From Alkaliphilus peptidifermentans DSM 18978 (GTDB taxonomy: Bacteria > Bacillota > Clostridia > Peptostreptococcales > Natronincolaceae): a stretch of DNA of 64,000 nt. Below are positions 51,976 to 60,978 of this stretch, piece after piece. The notes beneath the pieces are model-generated. The model did not search any database. It was given only the letters and a program-made list of their open reading frames with translations, and was not told where the DNA came from. The stretch is taken from assembly GCF_900101495.1 (NCBI RefSeq), contig NZ_FMUS01000005.1, positions 124,001-188,000 on the forward strand, read 5' to 3'. The position numbers and the translations under genes are program-made. How positions within the stretch are numbered: the first letter of the stretch is position 1; every line of letters starts with the position of its first letter.

Positions 51976-52503
51976 CTAAGTAGTAATATCTACATCAAGT
52001 ATATTATTAAACCTATTGAAATAATTAAATATACCTACTAAGCATGAAATTTCTACTATTTCACCATCATCAAAATGTTTTTTCATTTGAAGCCATAGCT
52101 CATCTGTAATTTTTTGATTTTCAGACATTCTCTCTGCAAATTCTATTGCTGCTACTTCTCTTTCCGTAAAGATATCTGGATTATTTAATCCCTTTAGTAA
52201 CGCTTCCATTGAAGACTCTGAAACACCGAACCGCTTTGCCAAAGCGGAGTGAGAGGCCAGTCAATAGGCACATTCATTCATTACTGATACTCTTACTGCT
52301 AGCATTTCTTTCAATTTAATATCTACTGTCCCTGTAAATAGTATCGCTTTAAAATGTGCATGTGCAGTTTCTAAGAGCTGAGGTCTATATGCTAGTGTTT
52401 TAAACATATTGGGAATATTTCCTCTTTGTTCCATAAATTCGTCGAAAATTTTCTTTGCTTGTTGATCCACTTCACTTGTTTCTAGTGGTGTTATTTTAGC
52501 CAT
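51976..52503 (-). CDS. AhpD-like selenoprotein (in-frame UGA)
   Basis: Two adjacent open stretches (52503-52264 and 52260-51976) are one frame interrupted only by TGA at 52263-52261. Joined they make a 175-aa carboxymuconolactone decarboxylase/AhpD-family protein with C78-A-Y-Sec81-x3-H85, exactly the CxxC-x3-H redox motif of the family with the second Cys as selenocysteine. A perfect hairpin CCGCTTT-GGC-AAAGCGG starts 13 bases after the UGA. It probably reduces peroxides or disulphides. A nonsense mutation is an unlikely reading because the codon falls on the active-site Cys. Confidence 0.9.
52231..52247 (-). promoter_or_regulatory. Candidate SECIS hairpin of AhpD-like gene
   Basis: CCGCTTT and AAAGCGG form a perfect 7-bp stem with a GGC loop, beginning 13 bases past the UGA. 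Position fits a bacterial SECIS; the three-base loop (or five with the T-A closing pair open) would show GG. Confidence 0.65.
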
Positions 52504-52586
52504 TACATCCTCTCCTTTGTTCGTTGTAGTTTTACATTTCTATGTAACTTCCTTTGTTTTTTAAATTATACCACTTTTATCAAAAA

Positions 52587-52615
52587 AGTAGCAGTATAGA
52601 ATTTTCTATACTGCT
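52587..52615 (-). terminator. Terminator of the DUF378 gene
   Basis: GCAGTATAG and CTATACTGC form a 9-bp stem with an AATTTT loop; reading leftward TACTTTTTTG follows. Confidence 0.85.
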
Positions 52616-52627
52616 TAGGCAAATATA

Positions 52628-52816
52628 TTATCTTCTGAAAAACAGCATTAGAAGCGTAAATAGTCCCGATAAACCAATTAAAATGTAAATTAATCGGGCA
52701 AAGGGAGTTCTTCTTCCTCTAAAAATCCCTGCAACTAAGTCAATGTCAAACAATCCAACTAATCCCCAATTAAGCGCACCAATAACAACAAGTATTAAAG
52801 CAATCCAAGTAAACAA
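52628..52816 (-). CDS. DUF378 small membrane protein
   Basis: A 62-aa protein with two membrane helices (about 3-20 and 41-58) and the family pattern IGALNWGLVGLFDIDLV. DUF378 members (YuzA-like) are common in Firmicutes and have no known role. A GGAGGGG site lies before the ATG; the gene has its own terminator. Confidence 0.88.
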   Translation of the reverse strand: MFTWIALILVVIGALNWGLVGLFDIDLVAGIFRGRRTPFARLIYILIGLSGLFTLLMLFFRR

Positions 52817-52916
52817 AGTATTCCCCTCCTTAAAAAGGATTTGACCCTTTTTTTCAATATATATGAGGTGAATATACTTATTATACCTTAATCACAATTT
52901 AAGCCTTATGGTTTTA

Positions 52917-53858
52917 CTAATAGCCACGATTAATATTAACTTGATTCAATAAATCCTTCCCCTCAATATATCTCTTCAAGTTCTCATAAATCATTTTATA
53001 TCTTCTCTCGTTTCTCATTTCTGAAATCCAGGAATTATGGGAACTAATTAATACACGGTCCATTTCCCATAATGGGCTATTGGAGGGTAGAGGCTCCTTC
53101 TCAAATACATCTAATGCTACCCCCATCATATTACCATCTTTTAGATGATTTATTAATGCTGCTTCATTAATAATGCTTCCTCTACTTACATTAATTAATA
53201 CAGCATTTTGCTTCATTTGCTTCAGCATATTTTCATCAATAAGATGATGTGTTTTTTCTGTATATGGGATGCTTAATACAATGATATCACTTGAAGCTAT
53301 AATTTCACCCATCCTATTAACTGGATAGCATTGATTAAACCCAGGAGTACTTCTACCTTCAGTATTAACTCCAATTATCTCCATTTCGAAGCCCAGCAGT
53401 CTTTTAGCCGCCTCTTGAGCAATAGTTCCCGTACCAATAAACAGTATCTTTTTACCATAAAGCTCCAGTAATGATTTATCTAATGCCCATTCCTTCTTCT
53501 TCTTTCTCTCATAGAAGCCATAGCTATTCTTATAAATTTCAAGGGTTTTAAGAACAATCCACTCTCCCATAGGTATACTATACCCGCCTCGATTATTTGT
53601 TAGAATTATATTACTTTCTTCTACAACACTTCTGGGAACCTGATCTATACCAATGCTTGATAGCTGAATCCATTTTAGATTCTTCATTAAGCTTATATCC
53701 AGTGTTGAAAATGGATTGTAGCATACCAAAACCTCAACATCCTTATATTCATCAGAATAAGAAGCTTCATTCTCTTTAGTAACTAATGTTTCATAACCAA
53801 GTTTTCTTATTTCCGCCATGTTTTCTATCCCATAATCGTATGTAAACAAAGCCTTCAT
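52917..53858 (-). CDS. D-2-hydroxyacid dehydrogenase
   Basis: A 313-aa NAD(P)-dependent oxidoreductase of the D-isomer 2-hydroxyacid family. The nucleotide motif GTGTIAQEAAKRL is near 142-154. The catalytic Arg (NVSRGS), Glu (DVFEKEPLP) and His (SSHNSW) are all seen in order. The substrate could be a phosphoglycerate-like or other 2-hydroxyacid; it cannot be decided. It stands alone. Confidence 0.9.
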   Translation of the reverse strand: MKALFTYDYGIENMAEIRKLGYETLVTKENEASYSDEYKDVEVLVCYNPFSTLDISLMKNLKWIQLSSIGIDQVPRSVVEESNIILTNNRGGYSIPMGEWIVLKTLEIYKNSYGFYERKKKKEWALDKSLLELYGKKILFIGTGTIAQEAAKRLLGFEMEIIGVNTEGRSTPGFNQCYPVNRMGEIIASSDIIVLSIPYTEKTHHLIDENMLKQMKQNAVLINVSRGSIINEAALINHLKDGNMMGVALDVFEKEPLPSNSPLWEMDRVLISSHNSWISEMRNERRYKMIYENLKRYIEGKDLLNQVNINRGY

Positions 53859-53959
53859 ATTATCCCACCTCTCATTATTATCCTATACACTATTATATAA
53901 CCAGCACAACTAAAATTAAACCCATTGCCCCTTTATTAATAGATGTTATAATAAAAAGG

Positions 53960-54000
53960 ATAATTAGTAATGAGTAATGAAATAATGAATAATGAAAAGC
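53960..54000 (+). repeat. Short TAATGA-type tandem repeat
   Basis: AATTAGTAATGAGTAATGAA continuing with ATAATGAATAATGAA, a degenerate run of (A/G)TAATGA units. The complement of a similar run (ATTCATTACTCATTGCTCATTGC) occurs at 60911-60937. Such runs look like remnants of dispersed intergenic repeats. Confidence 0.6.
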
Positions 54001-54055
54001 AAATCCAACTAAGATTCTAAGCAGATATAATAAATAAATAATGTGAGGTAAAGCG

Positions 54056-54532
54056 ATGATTTATCGAATTAAACAGTTTGTTAGTGGATTAACTGCTAGA
54101 ATGAACCCAGAGGATCATTTATTTATTAAGAGCTACCTTAATGAAAAGGAACAACAGCTGTTTTATAAATTAAGAGCTAGTGAACAGGTTCATTCCTCTA
54201 AAGTAGCCTATGGGTGTCAATCTGAAGCTCCAACAAATACTAACTTAATAAAAGCTGCATTACTGCATGATGTGGGGAAGATAGATTCTAATTTAACTTT
54301 AATAAATAAAAGTCTCGTAGTAATAGTTAGCAAACTTGGCATTAAAAATGATCTTCTCCCTGGATTCTTAAAAAAGTCAGTATACTTCAAAAATCAACAT
54401 GCTAAAATAGGCTATGACTATCTTAAAACAATTGATACAGATCCAGATATACTAAAGCTGGTAAGAGACCATCATGATATTTCAGATGACCCCGATATTA
54501 AAATACTTCAAAAACACGATAATTTAAACTAA
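54056..54532 (+). CDS. HD-domain phosphohydrolase-like protein
   Basis: A 158-aa protein with an HD-type metal site: an early His (VHSSKVAY), then LLHDVGK, a later His (QHAKIGYDYLK) and RDHHDI. It resembles short HD proteins that hydrolyse nucleotides or cyclic dinucleotides. No other domain is present. Weak ribosome site GTGAGG. Substrate unknown. Confidence 0.85.
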   Translation: MIYRIKQFVSGLTARMNPEDHLFIKSYLNEKEQQLFYKLRASEQVHSSKVAYGCQSEAPTNTNLIKAALLHDVGKIDSNLTLINKSLVVIVSKLGIKNDLLPGFLKKSVYFKNQHAKIGYDYLKTIDTDPDILKLVRDHHDISDDPDIKILQKHDNLN

Positions 54533-54555
54533 GAGTAAAAGGTGTTAAAAAATAA

Positions 54556-54590
54556 AACCCCTCTGTTGTCAAAACAATAGAGGGGTTTAA
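54556..54590. terminator. Bidirectional terminator
   Basis: AAACCCCTCT-GTTGT and ACAAT-AGAGGGGTTT pair around a CAAA loop; T-rich on both flanks. Shared by the HD-domain gene and the converging prfC. Confidence 0.9.
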
Positions 54591-54592
54591 GA

Positions 54593-56200
54593 TCAATAGG
54601 TTATTTTTCGTGAAGATATATCCTTTAAAATTGCCTTTGGATTTCGTTCCTTCACTCTATCAATTGACCATTCATTTTGGAATAACAGAACTGGTTGTTC
54701 ATCTTCATCCTCAACAATAAGGGTGTCCATTGTAATTCCAAAGTTATCGGGGTCAAAATCTTCCATTTCAACCCATCGTATATATTTATAGGATAGCTGA
54801 TTCATCACAATATCAACCCCATACTCATTCTTAAGACGGTATTCCAGCACTTCAAACTGCAAAGCTCCTACTACTCCAACTATAAGCTCCTCGACACCAA
54901 TCTGTGGTCGTTTAAAGACTTGGATTGCTCCTTCCTCTGCAATTTGGGATATTCCCTTCAAGAAGTGCTTACGTTTAAGGGAGTTTTTTGCATATATTTT
55001 TGCAAAATGCTCAGGTGCAAAAACTGGAATTCCCTCATACATAATTTTATCTTGCTCTTCGCATAACGTATCTCCAATTCTGAAGATTCCAGGATCATGA
55101 ATTCCAATAATATCTCCAGCGTATGCCTCTTCAACAATTACTCTATCCTGAGCCATAAACTGTTGGGGCTGTGATAATCGAACCTTTTTATTTGCCTGTA
55201 CATGATTAACCATCATTCCTTTATTAAACTTTCCAGAACATATTCTAAGGAAAGCAATTCTGTCCCGATGGGTTGGATTCATATTAGCTTGTATTTTAAA
55301 GATAAAACCTGTAAAGTTCTCACTTTCTGGATCTATTTCACCTTTATTACTATCCCTTGGTGACGGTGGTGTGGTCAACGATAAAAAGGACTCTAAAAAG
55401 GGCTTAACTCCAAAATTTGTCATTGCACTACCGAAGAAAATAGGTGTTTGCTCACCCTTTAATATCATATTTAAATTAAAACTATCTCCTGCCATATCCA
55501 GAAGCTCGATTTCCTCCGTAAGCTGTTGATGTAGTTCTTTTCCTATTAGATCTTTAAATACATCATCACCTACATCTCCAACCATTGATGAAACAACAGA
55601 CTGTCCGTGATTACCTTCATGAAAAACCTCAATTTGAGCTTCTTTCCTATTATAAACCCCTTTGAAATTTCCGTCGGTGCCTATAGGCCAATTCATTGGA
55701 TAGGATTTTATTCCTAAGACCTTTTCAATTTCTTCCATTAATTCAAATGGCGTTTTACCAGCCCTATCCAGCTTATTAATAAATGTAAATATAGGTATGC
55801 CTCTCATTTTACATACATGGAATAGCTTTTTTGTTTGATCCTCTACTCCCTTTGCACAATCTATTACCATTACAGCACTATCTGCCGCCATCAAGGTTCT
55901 ATAGGTATCCTCACTAAAATCTTGATGTCCAGGAGTATCTAATATATTAATACAATAACCATCGTATTCAAATTGCAGTACACTTGAAGTTACTGAAATA
56001 CCTCTTTGTTTTTCAATCTCCATCCAATCGGATACTGCATGTTTTTGTGCCCTCCGTGATTTAACAGAGCCTGCTAGTCTTATGGCACCTCCATATAATA
56101 ACAGTTTTTCTGTTAATGTAGTTTTACCTGCATCCGGATGGGATATAATGGCAAATGTTCTTCTTCTTCTTATTTGATTCGATAAGTCCTGTCGTGTCAT
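54593..56200 (-). CDS. prfC: Peptide chain release factor 3
   Basis: A 535-aa translational GTPase that recycles class I release factors from the ribosome. G1 SHPDAGKTTL, G2 EKQRGISVTSSV, G3 DTPGHQDFSEDT and G4 FINKLDR are intact; the DFSEDTYRTL segment and length separate RF3 from EF-G. Good ribosome site. Stands alone. Confidence 0.96.
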   Translation of the reverse strand: MTRQDLSNQIRRRRTFAIISHPDAGKTTLTEKLLLYGGAIRLAGSVKSRRAQKHAVSDWMEIEKQRGISVTSSVLQFEYDGYCINILDTPGHQDFSEDTYRTLMAADSAVMVIDCAKGVEDQTKKLFHVCKMRGIPIFTFINKLDRAGKTPFELMEEIEKVLGIKSYPMNWPIGTDGNFKGVYNRKEAQIEVFHEGNHGQSVVSSMVGDVGDDVFKDLIGKELHQQLTEEIELLDMAGDSFNLNMILKGEQTPIFFGSAMTNFGVKPFLESFLSLTTPPSPRDSNKGEIDPESENFTGFIFKIQANMNPTHRDRIAFLRICSGKFNKGMMVNHVQANKKVRLSQPQQFMAQDRVIVEEAYAGDIIGIHDPGIFRIGDTLCEEQDKIMYEGIPVFAPEHFAKIYAKNSLKRKHFLKGISQIAEEGAIQVFKRPQIGVEELIVGVVGALQFEVLEYRLKNEYGVDIVMNQLSYKYIRWVEMEDFDPDNFGITMDTLIVEDEDEQPVLLFQNEWSIDRVKERNPKAILKDISSRKITY

Positions 56201-56290
56201 TTTTATTCCTCTTTCTTTAAGTCTCTAATTTACTTTTTCAATACCTCAAATTTTAACTTATAGCTGGCTTTATGTCAATCATGTCAGTAA

Positions 56291-56324
56291 AAAAAGGATA
56301 TGGTCTATAACCATATCCTTAGCA
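56291..56324 (-). terminator. Terminator of the ECF transporter gene
   Basis: AAGGATATGGTT and AACCATATCCTT pair around TAT(A)G; reading leftward a run of T (TTTTTTT) follows, six bases after the stop region. Confidence 0.85.
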
Positions 56325-56329
56325 TTTAT

Positions 56330-56854
56330 CTATTGTTTTAATGCATATTTCTTTAAAACATCAGTTTTCTTTAATGCTACCCCAATTGGTACAAATAGAA
56401 TGATACCACCGATTCCTTGAATTAAATTGGCCGGTACACTTGTTAACGAAATCGCAAAGCTTCCCTTCATGGCAGCACCTGCAAAGAAGTAGCCAGTTAC
56501 CATCCATAGTGCCCCAAAAGCAAGGGCGATAACATTTCTAAAGTTTAATAATTTTTCATCCTCTTGATTAGCAATCATACCGACACCATATCCCATTGCA
56601 CCTTTTATAATAAGTGTAGGCAATGCCCAGTGGGTATAGCCCAGTAAAATGTCAGCCAATGCAGAGCCTATCCCTGCAGAAAATGCACCCTTCTTTTTAC
56701 CAAATAAGATTGCTGCTAGAAAAATCATACTATCACCAAGATGAATAAAGCCTTCAGTAGCTGGTACTGGTACACTTATTACCATAGTGGAAACTGCAAC
56801 CAGTGCAGTTAGTAAGCCTATAATTGTAAGTTGTAAAACAAAATTATTTCTCAT
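56330..56854 (-). CDS. ECF transporter S component
   Basis: Started at ATG 56854, eight bases after AAGGAGG; the frame is open back to 56905 without a site. The 174-aa membrane protein has five to six hydrophobic segments and the riboflavin-type S-component pattern IHLGDSMIFLAAILFG, GIGSALADILLGY and LIIKGAMGYGVG. It would bind a vitamin and dock to a shared energising module encoded elsewhere. Which vitamin is unknown; no riboswitch is seen upstream. Confidence 0.85.
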   Translation of the reverse strand: MRNNFVLQLTIIGLLTALVAVSTMVISVPVPATEGFIHLGDSMIFLAAILFGKKKGAFSAGIGSALADILLGYTHWALPTLIIKGAMGYGVGMIANQEDEKLLNFRNVIALAFGALWMVTGYFFAGAAMKGSFAISLTSVPANLIQGIGGIILFVPIGVALKKTDVLKKYALKQ

Positions 56855-56983
56855 GTCATTATCCTCCTTAAATTGTATCTGTATTGTACGTATGTATAAG
56901 TACAATTATATTTTACCACTGTTATTTATAATTGTAAATCCCTATTTTTCAATACTTTCCAGTGCTTTGTATCGATACAATAT

Positions 56984-57529
56984 TTATTCGGATAGACCTT
57001 CTTTATGAATTGGTTTGTATATAAGACTTCCTGCTTCTCTTGTGCTTTCCATTATTATAACTTCATCCACCACAAAAGATTTTTCTTCAAGAATTATATC
57101 ATCTTGAATTTTTAAGATGTCCTCAAGTATCACTTCTCGACCAATTGTTATATGTGGTTTTAGGGAGCGCTCTTCTTTATTAAAGCCATTTTTATATAAG
57201 CTTTCTTCAATTTCGTGATATAATGCTGTCAAAATTTCTTCTTGTCCCTTTATTCCTAGCCATATTATTTTTTTGTTTTTCCTTGTAAAATAACCCGGCT
57301 TCCCAGTTGATAATGTGAATCTCCTTTGATTTCTGACTGCTTTTTTTAAACCAGCTTTAATAAGCTGAAGCTCCTGCCCATTAATTTCTCCTATATATTT
57401 TAAGGTTAGATGGAAATTATCTGGAGAGGTAAAATTCCCCTTAACAGCATTTATTTTTATAACCTTTTGTATTTCTTTAATATACTCTTTAATTTCTTTA
57501 TTGAGGCCTATAGCAATAAACACCCTCAT
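56984..57529 (-). CDS. thpR: RNA 2',3'-cyclic phosphodiesterase
   Basis: A 181-aa protein of the 2H phosphoesterase superfamily with both catalytic HxT motifs: FHLTLKYIG near 41-49 and LKPHITIGR near 127. It opens 2',3'-cyclic phosphates at RNA ends (LigT/ThpR type). It lies 21 bp after the permease gene, probably on the same transcript. Confidence 0.92.
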   Translation of the reverse strand: MRVFIAIGLNKEIKEYIKEIQKVIKINAVKGNFTSPDNFHLTLKYIGEINGQELQLIKAGLKKAVRNQRRFTLSTGKPGYFTRKNKKIIWLGIKGQEEILTALYHEIEESLYKNGFNKEERSLKPHITIGREVILEDILKIQDDIILEEKSFVVDEVIIMESTREAGSLIYKPIHKEGLSE

Positions 57530-57550
57530 TAACTCCTACTCCTCTATAAT

Positions 57551-58813
57551 TTAATTATTAAATTTGTGAAAGTCCTTCATTTTAAGCATCTGTGAGGAAG
57601 CCTTAGCATAAGTAACCAATAAACCCCAAGCAATAATAATTAGCAAATCAGCCAATGGATGAATAGCAACACTGTAAAATAATAGCTGTATTGCATATAC
57701 AAAAATGGATATTATTAACATCGGTATAATAGGTCCATATTTTATTGCCCAATTACCATCTTCATATGTAATTGGATATATTGTCAACCAGATACTTTCT
57801 TTAAAATTGTTCCATACTGAAACTAAAAAATCACTTATTAGAAAAATGAAAAACAAATTAACAAGAAGACTTACTCTTCCATCATATATCGAATAATTCA
57901 TTACAAACATAAATATTGTCATTTGAAAAAGTAATAGTGGATTCCCCTTACCCCTAATTAATGTACGATAGTATAATAACAATAGGGCTCCTTTAGGACT
58001 AAATGGTTCTGCTTTTCTACCACTATAAGTGGCAGAAGATTTAGATCTAGAATTCTGCTTTTCCTTCGGATTATTACCTAAAAAGAAAGCAAAATTCATG
58101 GCTCTATTATTTACTTCTTCAATAATCCATTGATTCCACTTTATAATAACTCTATTTTTAACTCTGTATGAGTATATTAGTAATAGACCAGCAAAAATAA
58201 ATAAAACTGCTATTTCAATGGCAGTGATACCATTATTCCACCATCTGGAAATAATGATGTAGGAGCTTATTCCAAACAGACCTTTAAATACTATATCCAT
58301 TGATAAACGATTGGATTTATTAGTTTTATGGAAAATCCAAAATTTAATATTAATATATAATAGCTTTATTATAATCCCCAGGGACCAAAGTAATAAAAGG
58401 CTATATACAGAATCAAATAATGTGTTTCGAAAAATAATGAATAATAGCAATGAGTATAGACTCCAGCCCAACATTGATATGCCAATACTAAGTTTATTAG
58501 AGTAGCTAATAAAATGTCTTCCATGCTCCTCTAATGGAGTAAGAAACACTTCATCTGCCATCTTTAAATATCCCACTCGCTTACCTGCAATCATTACTAT
58601 AACTGTTATAAATTGTAGTGCAACCAATACCGGGTAAGTACTAATTGCATAGATTATATCATTCACCTGTGGTAAGTAAGCATATATAAGGGCTCCTATT
58701 AATAAAATGCTATAGGCTATTGTAATAGCATCTAAGCTAAGAGAAATAAAATCTTTATATATTTTAGAATAATAAACAATTCTCTTTTTCCATAAGTTAA
58801 AAATGGGATTCAT
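57551..58813 (-). CDS. ABC transporter permease, EcsB-like
   Basis: The start is ATG 58813, six bases after TGGAGGA; the earlier ATG at 58828 lies inside that site. The 420-aa protein has about nine hydrophobic segments and a cytoplasmic basic loop near 240-270, typical of EcsB. EcsAB influences intramembrane proteolysis, secretion and competence in Bacillus; the transported substrate is unknown. It overlaps the ATPase gene by 17 bp. Confidence 0.85.
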   Translation of the reverse strand: MNPIFNLWKKRIVYYSKIYKDFISLSLDAITIAYSILLIGALIYAYLPQVNDIIYAISTYPVLVALQFITVIVMIAGKRVGYLKMADEVFLTPLEEHGRHFISYSNKLSIGISMLGWSLYSLLLFIIFRNTLFDSVYSLLLLWSLGIIIKLLYINIKFWIFHKTNKSNRLSMDIVFKGLFGISSYIIISRWWNNGITAIEIAVLFIFAGLLLIYSYRVKNRVIIKWNQWIIEEVNNRAMNFAFFLGNNPKEKQNSRSKSSATYSGRKAEPFSPKGALLLLYYRTLIRGKGNPLLLFQMTIFMFVMNYSIYDGRVSLLVNLFFIFLISDFLVSVWNNFKESIWLTIYPITYEDGNWAIKYGPIIPMLIISIFVYAIQLLFYSVAIHPLADLLIIIAWGLLVTYAKASSQMLKMKDFHKFNN

Positions 58814-59543
58814 TATTTTCCTCCACATAAAGCTGAAATAGCTCTAACAAGCTGCTGTTTTCAACATTATTCTTTTGCTTCATCTCACTTAGTGTACCCT
58901 GAAAAACTACTTTGCCCTTATTGACAACTATGAATCGATCGCATATTTTTTCTGCTGAATCAAGTACATGGGTACTCATTAAAATTGCAGCACCCTCATT
59001 TCTTTTTTCCTTCATAATTTTAACAAGATTACTTGCTGCTATTGGGTCCAACCCAATAAATGGTTCATCTATAATAAGGATAGAAGGATCCAGAAGAAAT
59101 GCACACATAACAAGAACTTTTTGTTTCATTCCCTTTGAGAAGGAGTTTGGAAACTCATTCAGCTTATCCTTCAAATCAAAAAGCTCCAATAGATAAGCTT
59201 TTCTTTCTTTAAACCTCCCCATATCTAACTTATTGGCCATTGCTGTAAATTCCATATGCTCTATTAAAGTCAATTCATCATATAATAAAGGGATTTCCGG
59301 AATGTATGCGATATTTCCCCTTAAACCTAAATTATTAATTTCTACTGAAACCCCATCAATTACAATATCTCCTTCGTATCTTGGCACAATTCCTAGTATA
59401 CTCTTAATTAATGTAGTCTTTCCGGCTCCATTTGAGCCAATTAATCCTACTATTTCTCCTGCATTTACTTCTATAGTAATATTATCTAATATTTTATTCC
59501 CGTTATACCCTGTCGATAATGACTCTACTTTTAAGCTAGCCAT
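58797..59543 (-). CDS. ABC transporter ATP-binding protein, EcsA-like
   Basis: A 248-aa ATPase with Walker A GSNGAGKTTL (37-46), signature NSFSKGMKQK (variant of LSGGQ), Walker B ILIIDEPFIGLDP and the H-loop STHVLDSAEKI. The SKGMKQK signature and length fit the EcsA group. It energises the permease encoded immediately downstream. Confidence 0.92.
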   Translation of the reverse strand: MASLKVESLSTGYNGNKILDNITIEVNAGEIVGLIGSNGAGKTTLIKSILGIVPRYEGDIVIDGVSVEINNLGLRGNIAYIPEIPLLYDELTLIEHMEFTAMANKLDMGRFKERKAYLLELFDLKDKLNEFPNSFSKGMKQKVLVMCAFLLDPSILIIDEPFIGLDPIAASNLVKIMKEKRNEGAAILMSTHVLDSAEKICDRFIVVNKGKVVFQGTLSEMKQKNNVENSSLLELFQLYVEENNESHF

Positions 59544-59739
59544 TTTTTTCCTCCTTAGTTTTGTATAATTTTTCTTTGATTAATAATACTGTAATTACAA
59601 ATATATTCTATACAATGCTCCTTCTTTTGTCTACTCTATACTATTAAAGCATACTACATTCCCACCATTTGATTTTTACCTACTACAAGACTATAATGTA
59701 TATATATGTAAAAAACTTATGAGGCTAAGGAGGTTTATT

Positions 59740-60780
59740 ATGGGATTGCGTTTCAACAAGACAATTCACTTAGGTAAAGATATAAAGATAAATTTAGGAA
59801 AAAATGGGCCTGTTATTAATAGCGGTTTAGGCAAAATTCGTATTAATGCAAATAGAAAGGGTATAAAAACTACTGCTTCTTTAGGTAATACAGGCTTATC
59901 TTATACAAAAAACATTCCTCTTCCTATAAAAGGTAAAAAGAAGGAGAACCAAAAGATCGAAATAGTTGAAAAGAATACAGCCCATTCTTTTTTTAAACGT
60001 GATATACCATCGGAATTAAAAGCAAATGTATACCCAATACAGTCGGTCATTGGATTATTAGGTATTCTTTTGATTTTTAGTAGTTTTCTTTATCCAATGC
60101 TTTTTTTTGTTGGTGGTTTATTGATTTATATAGTTCATTTATGGAGAAAAAAAGCCAGTCCAGCTTTAATAGCCTACAAAAATGCCTATAAGTATTATAA
60201 TAGCAAAAACTATGAAAAAGCGATTGAATCTCTTAATGAAGTATTAAAGCATCCAAAGGCTAATTATTCGTTGCAGCTTGTCAAGGCAGAGTGTTTACTG
60301 GAGCTAGAACGAACCGGTGAAGCATACAAAGTATATACCATTTTTTTTAATAAGATAAATCCTGCTGAATTGGATTCTATAACATATTGGTCTCCAAAGG
60401 CTAATGCTATTTTTCTTTCATTGGAAAATGATAACCCTAAACTAGCATTATTAATTACCGAAAGCTTGCCCAATAATACAGGTGAAATTGATTTTAGGCT
60501 ATGGAAAAACTATTTTAAGGGACTTTGCTTTATGAACTTGAGTCAATACGAATCTGCTATTCAAGCATTTCAAGCTGGTGTTGGCAAAAGACAAAGCATG
60601 GATGTACCATTTATTGATTCACACTATCATATGGGGGTTGCCTATACTTATCTTGGTAAAACCAGTTTAGCAAAGCAACGCTTCCAAAGAGTGTATAGTG
60701 CTAATACTCACTATAAAAATATCAGTGAAGTTATGAAGGCAATATCAGAGGGACAAAGTTTAAAAGACATTATAAGTTAA
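59740..60780 (+). CDS. DUF4236 protein with membrane helices and TPR repeats
   Basis: Started at ATG 59740, six bases after AAGGAGG. The 346-aa product begins with a DUF4236 domain (MGLRFNKTIHLGKDIKINLG, with GKxG/SLG repeats up to about 60), has two close hydrophobic segments at about 105-140, then a set of TPR-like helical repeats (160-340; YYNSKNYEKAIESLNEVL, then MGVAYTYLGKTSLAKQRFQR). It looks like a membrane-anchored scaffold. No enzymatic site; role unknown. Confidence 0.85.
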   Translation: MGLRFNKTIHLGKDIKINLGKNGPVINSGLGKIRINANRKGIKTTASLGNTGLSYTKNIPLPIKGKKKENQKIEIVEKNTAHSFFKRDIPSELKANVYPIQSVIGLLGILLIFSSFLYPMLFFVGGLLIYIVHLWRKKASPALIAYKNAYKYYNSKNYEKAIESLNEVLKHPKANYSLQLVKAECLLELERTGEAYKVYTIFFNKINPAELDSITYWSPKANAIFLSLENDNPKLALLITESLPNNTGEIDFRLWKNYFKGLCFMNLSQYESAIQAFQAGVGKRQSMDVPFIDSHYHMGVAYTYLGKTSLAKQRFQRVYSANTHYKNISEVMKAISEGQSLKDIIS

Positions 60781-60790
60781 GCGTTGACAA

Positions 60791-60880
60791 ATGAATGTTG
60801 AATGTTGAGTGTTCAATGTTGAATGAAAAGAAACTAAAAAAATAAAAGTTAAGAGTTAAGAGTTAAGAGTTAAGAGAATA
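60791..60880 (+). repeat. Minisatellite-like short repeats
   Basis: TGAATGTTGAATGTTGAGTG and a further TTCAATGTTGAATG (60791-60826) are followed by (AGTTAAGAG) repeated four times (60847-60880). The copies are nearly perfect, which points to slippage or a dispersed repeat; the complementary ATTCATTACTCATTGC run follows at 60911-60937. Confidence 0.75.
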
Positions 60881-60950
60881 GAAATTTGCAAGCAAATTTC
60901 AACCATAATTATTCATTACTCATTGCTCATTGCTTTTAATATTAAAGTAG

Positions 60951-60975
60951 GGCCGACTATCCTGTCGGCCCATAA
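60951..60975 (-). terminator. Terminator of thiC
   Basis: GGGCCGAC and GTCGGCCC form an 8-bp GC-rich stem with a 6-base loop directly after the thiC stop. The T-run is weak on the leftward side. Confidence 0.7.
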
Positions 60976-60978
60976 AAG

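Noticed and set aside
51976-52503. Nonsense-mutated pseudogene reading of the AhpD-like gene
   Set aside because: The stop is UGA, falls exactly on the active-site Cys position, both parts share one frame, and a hairpin follows; selenocysteine explains all of this better.
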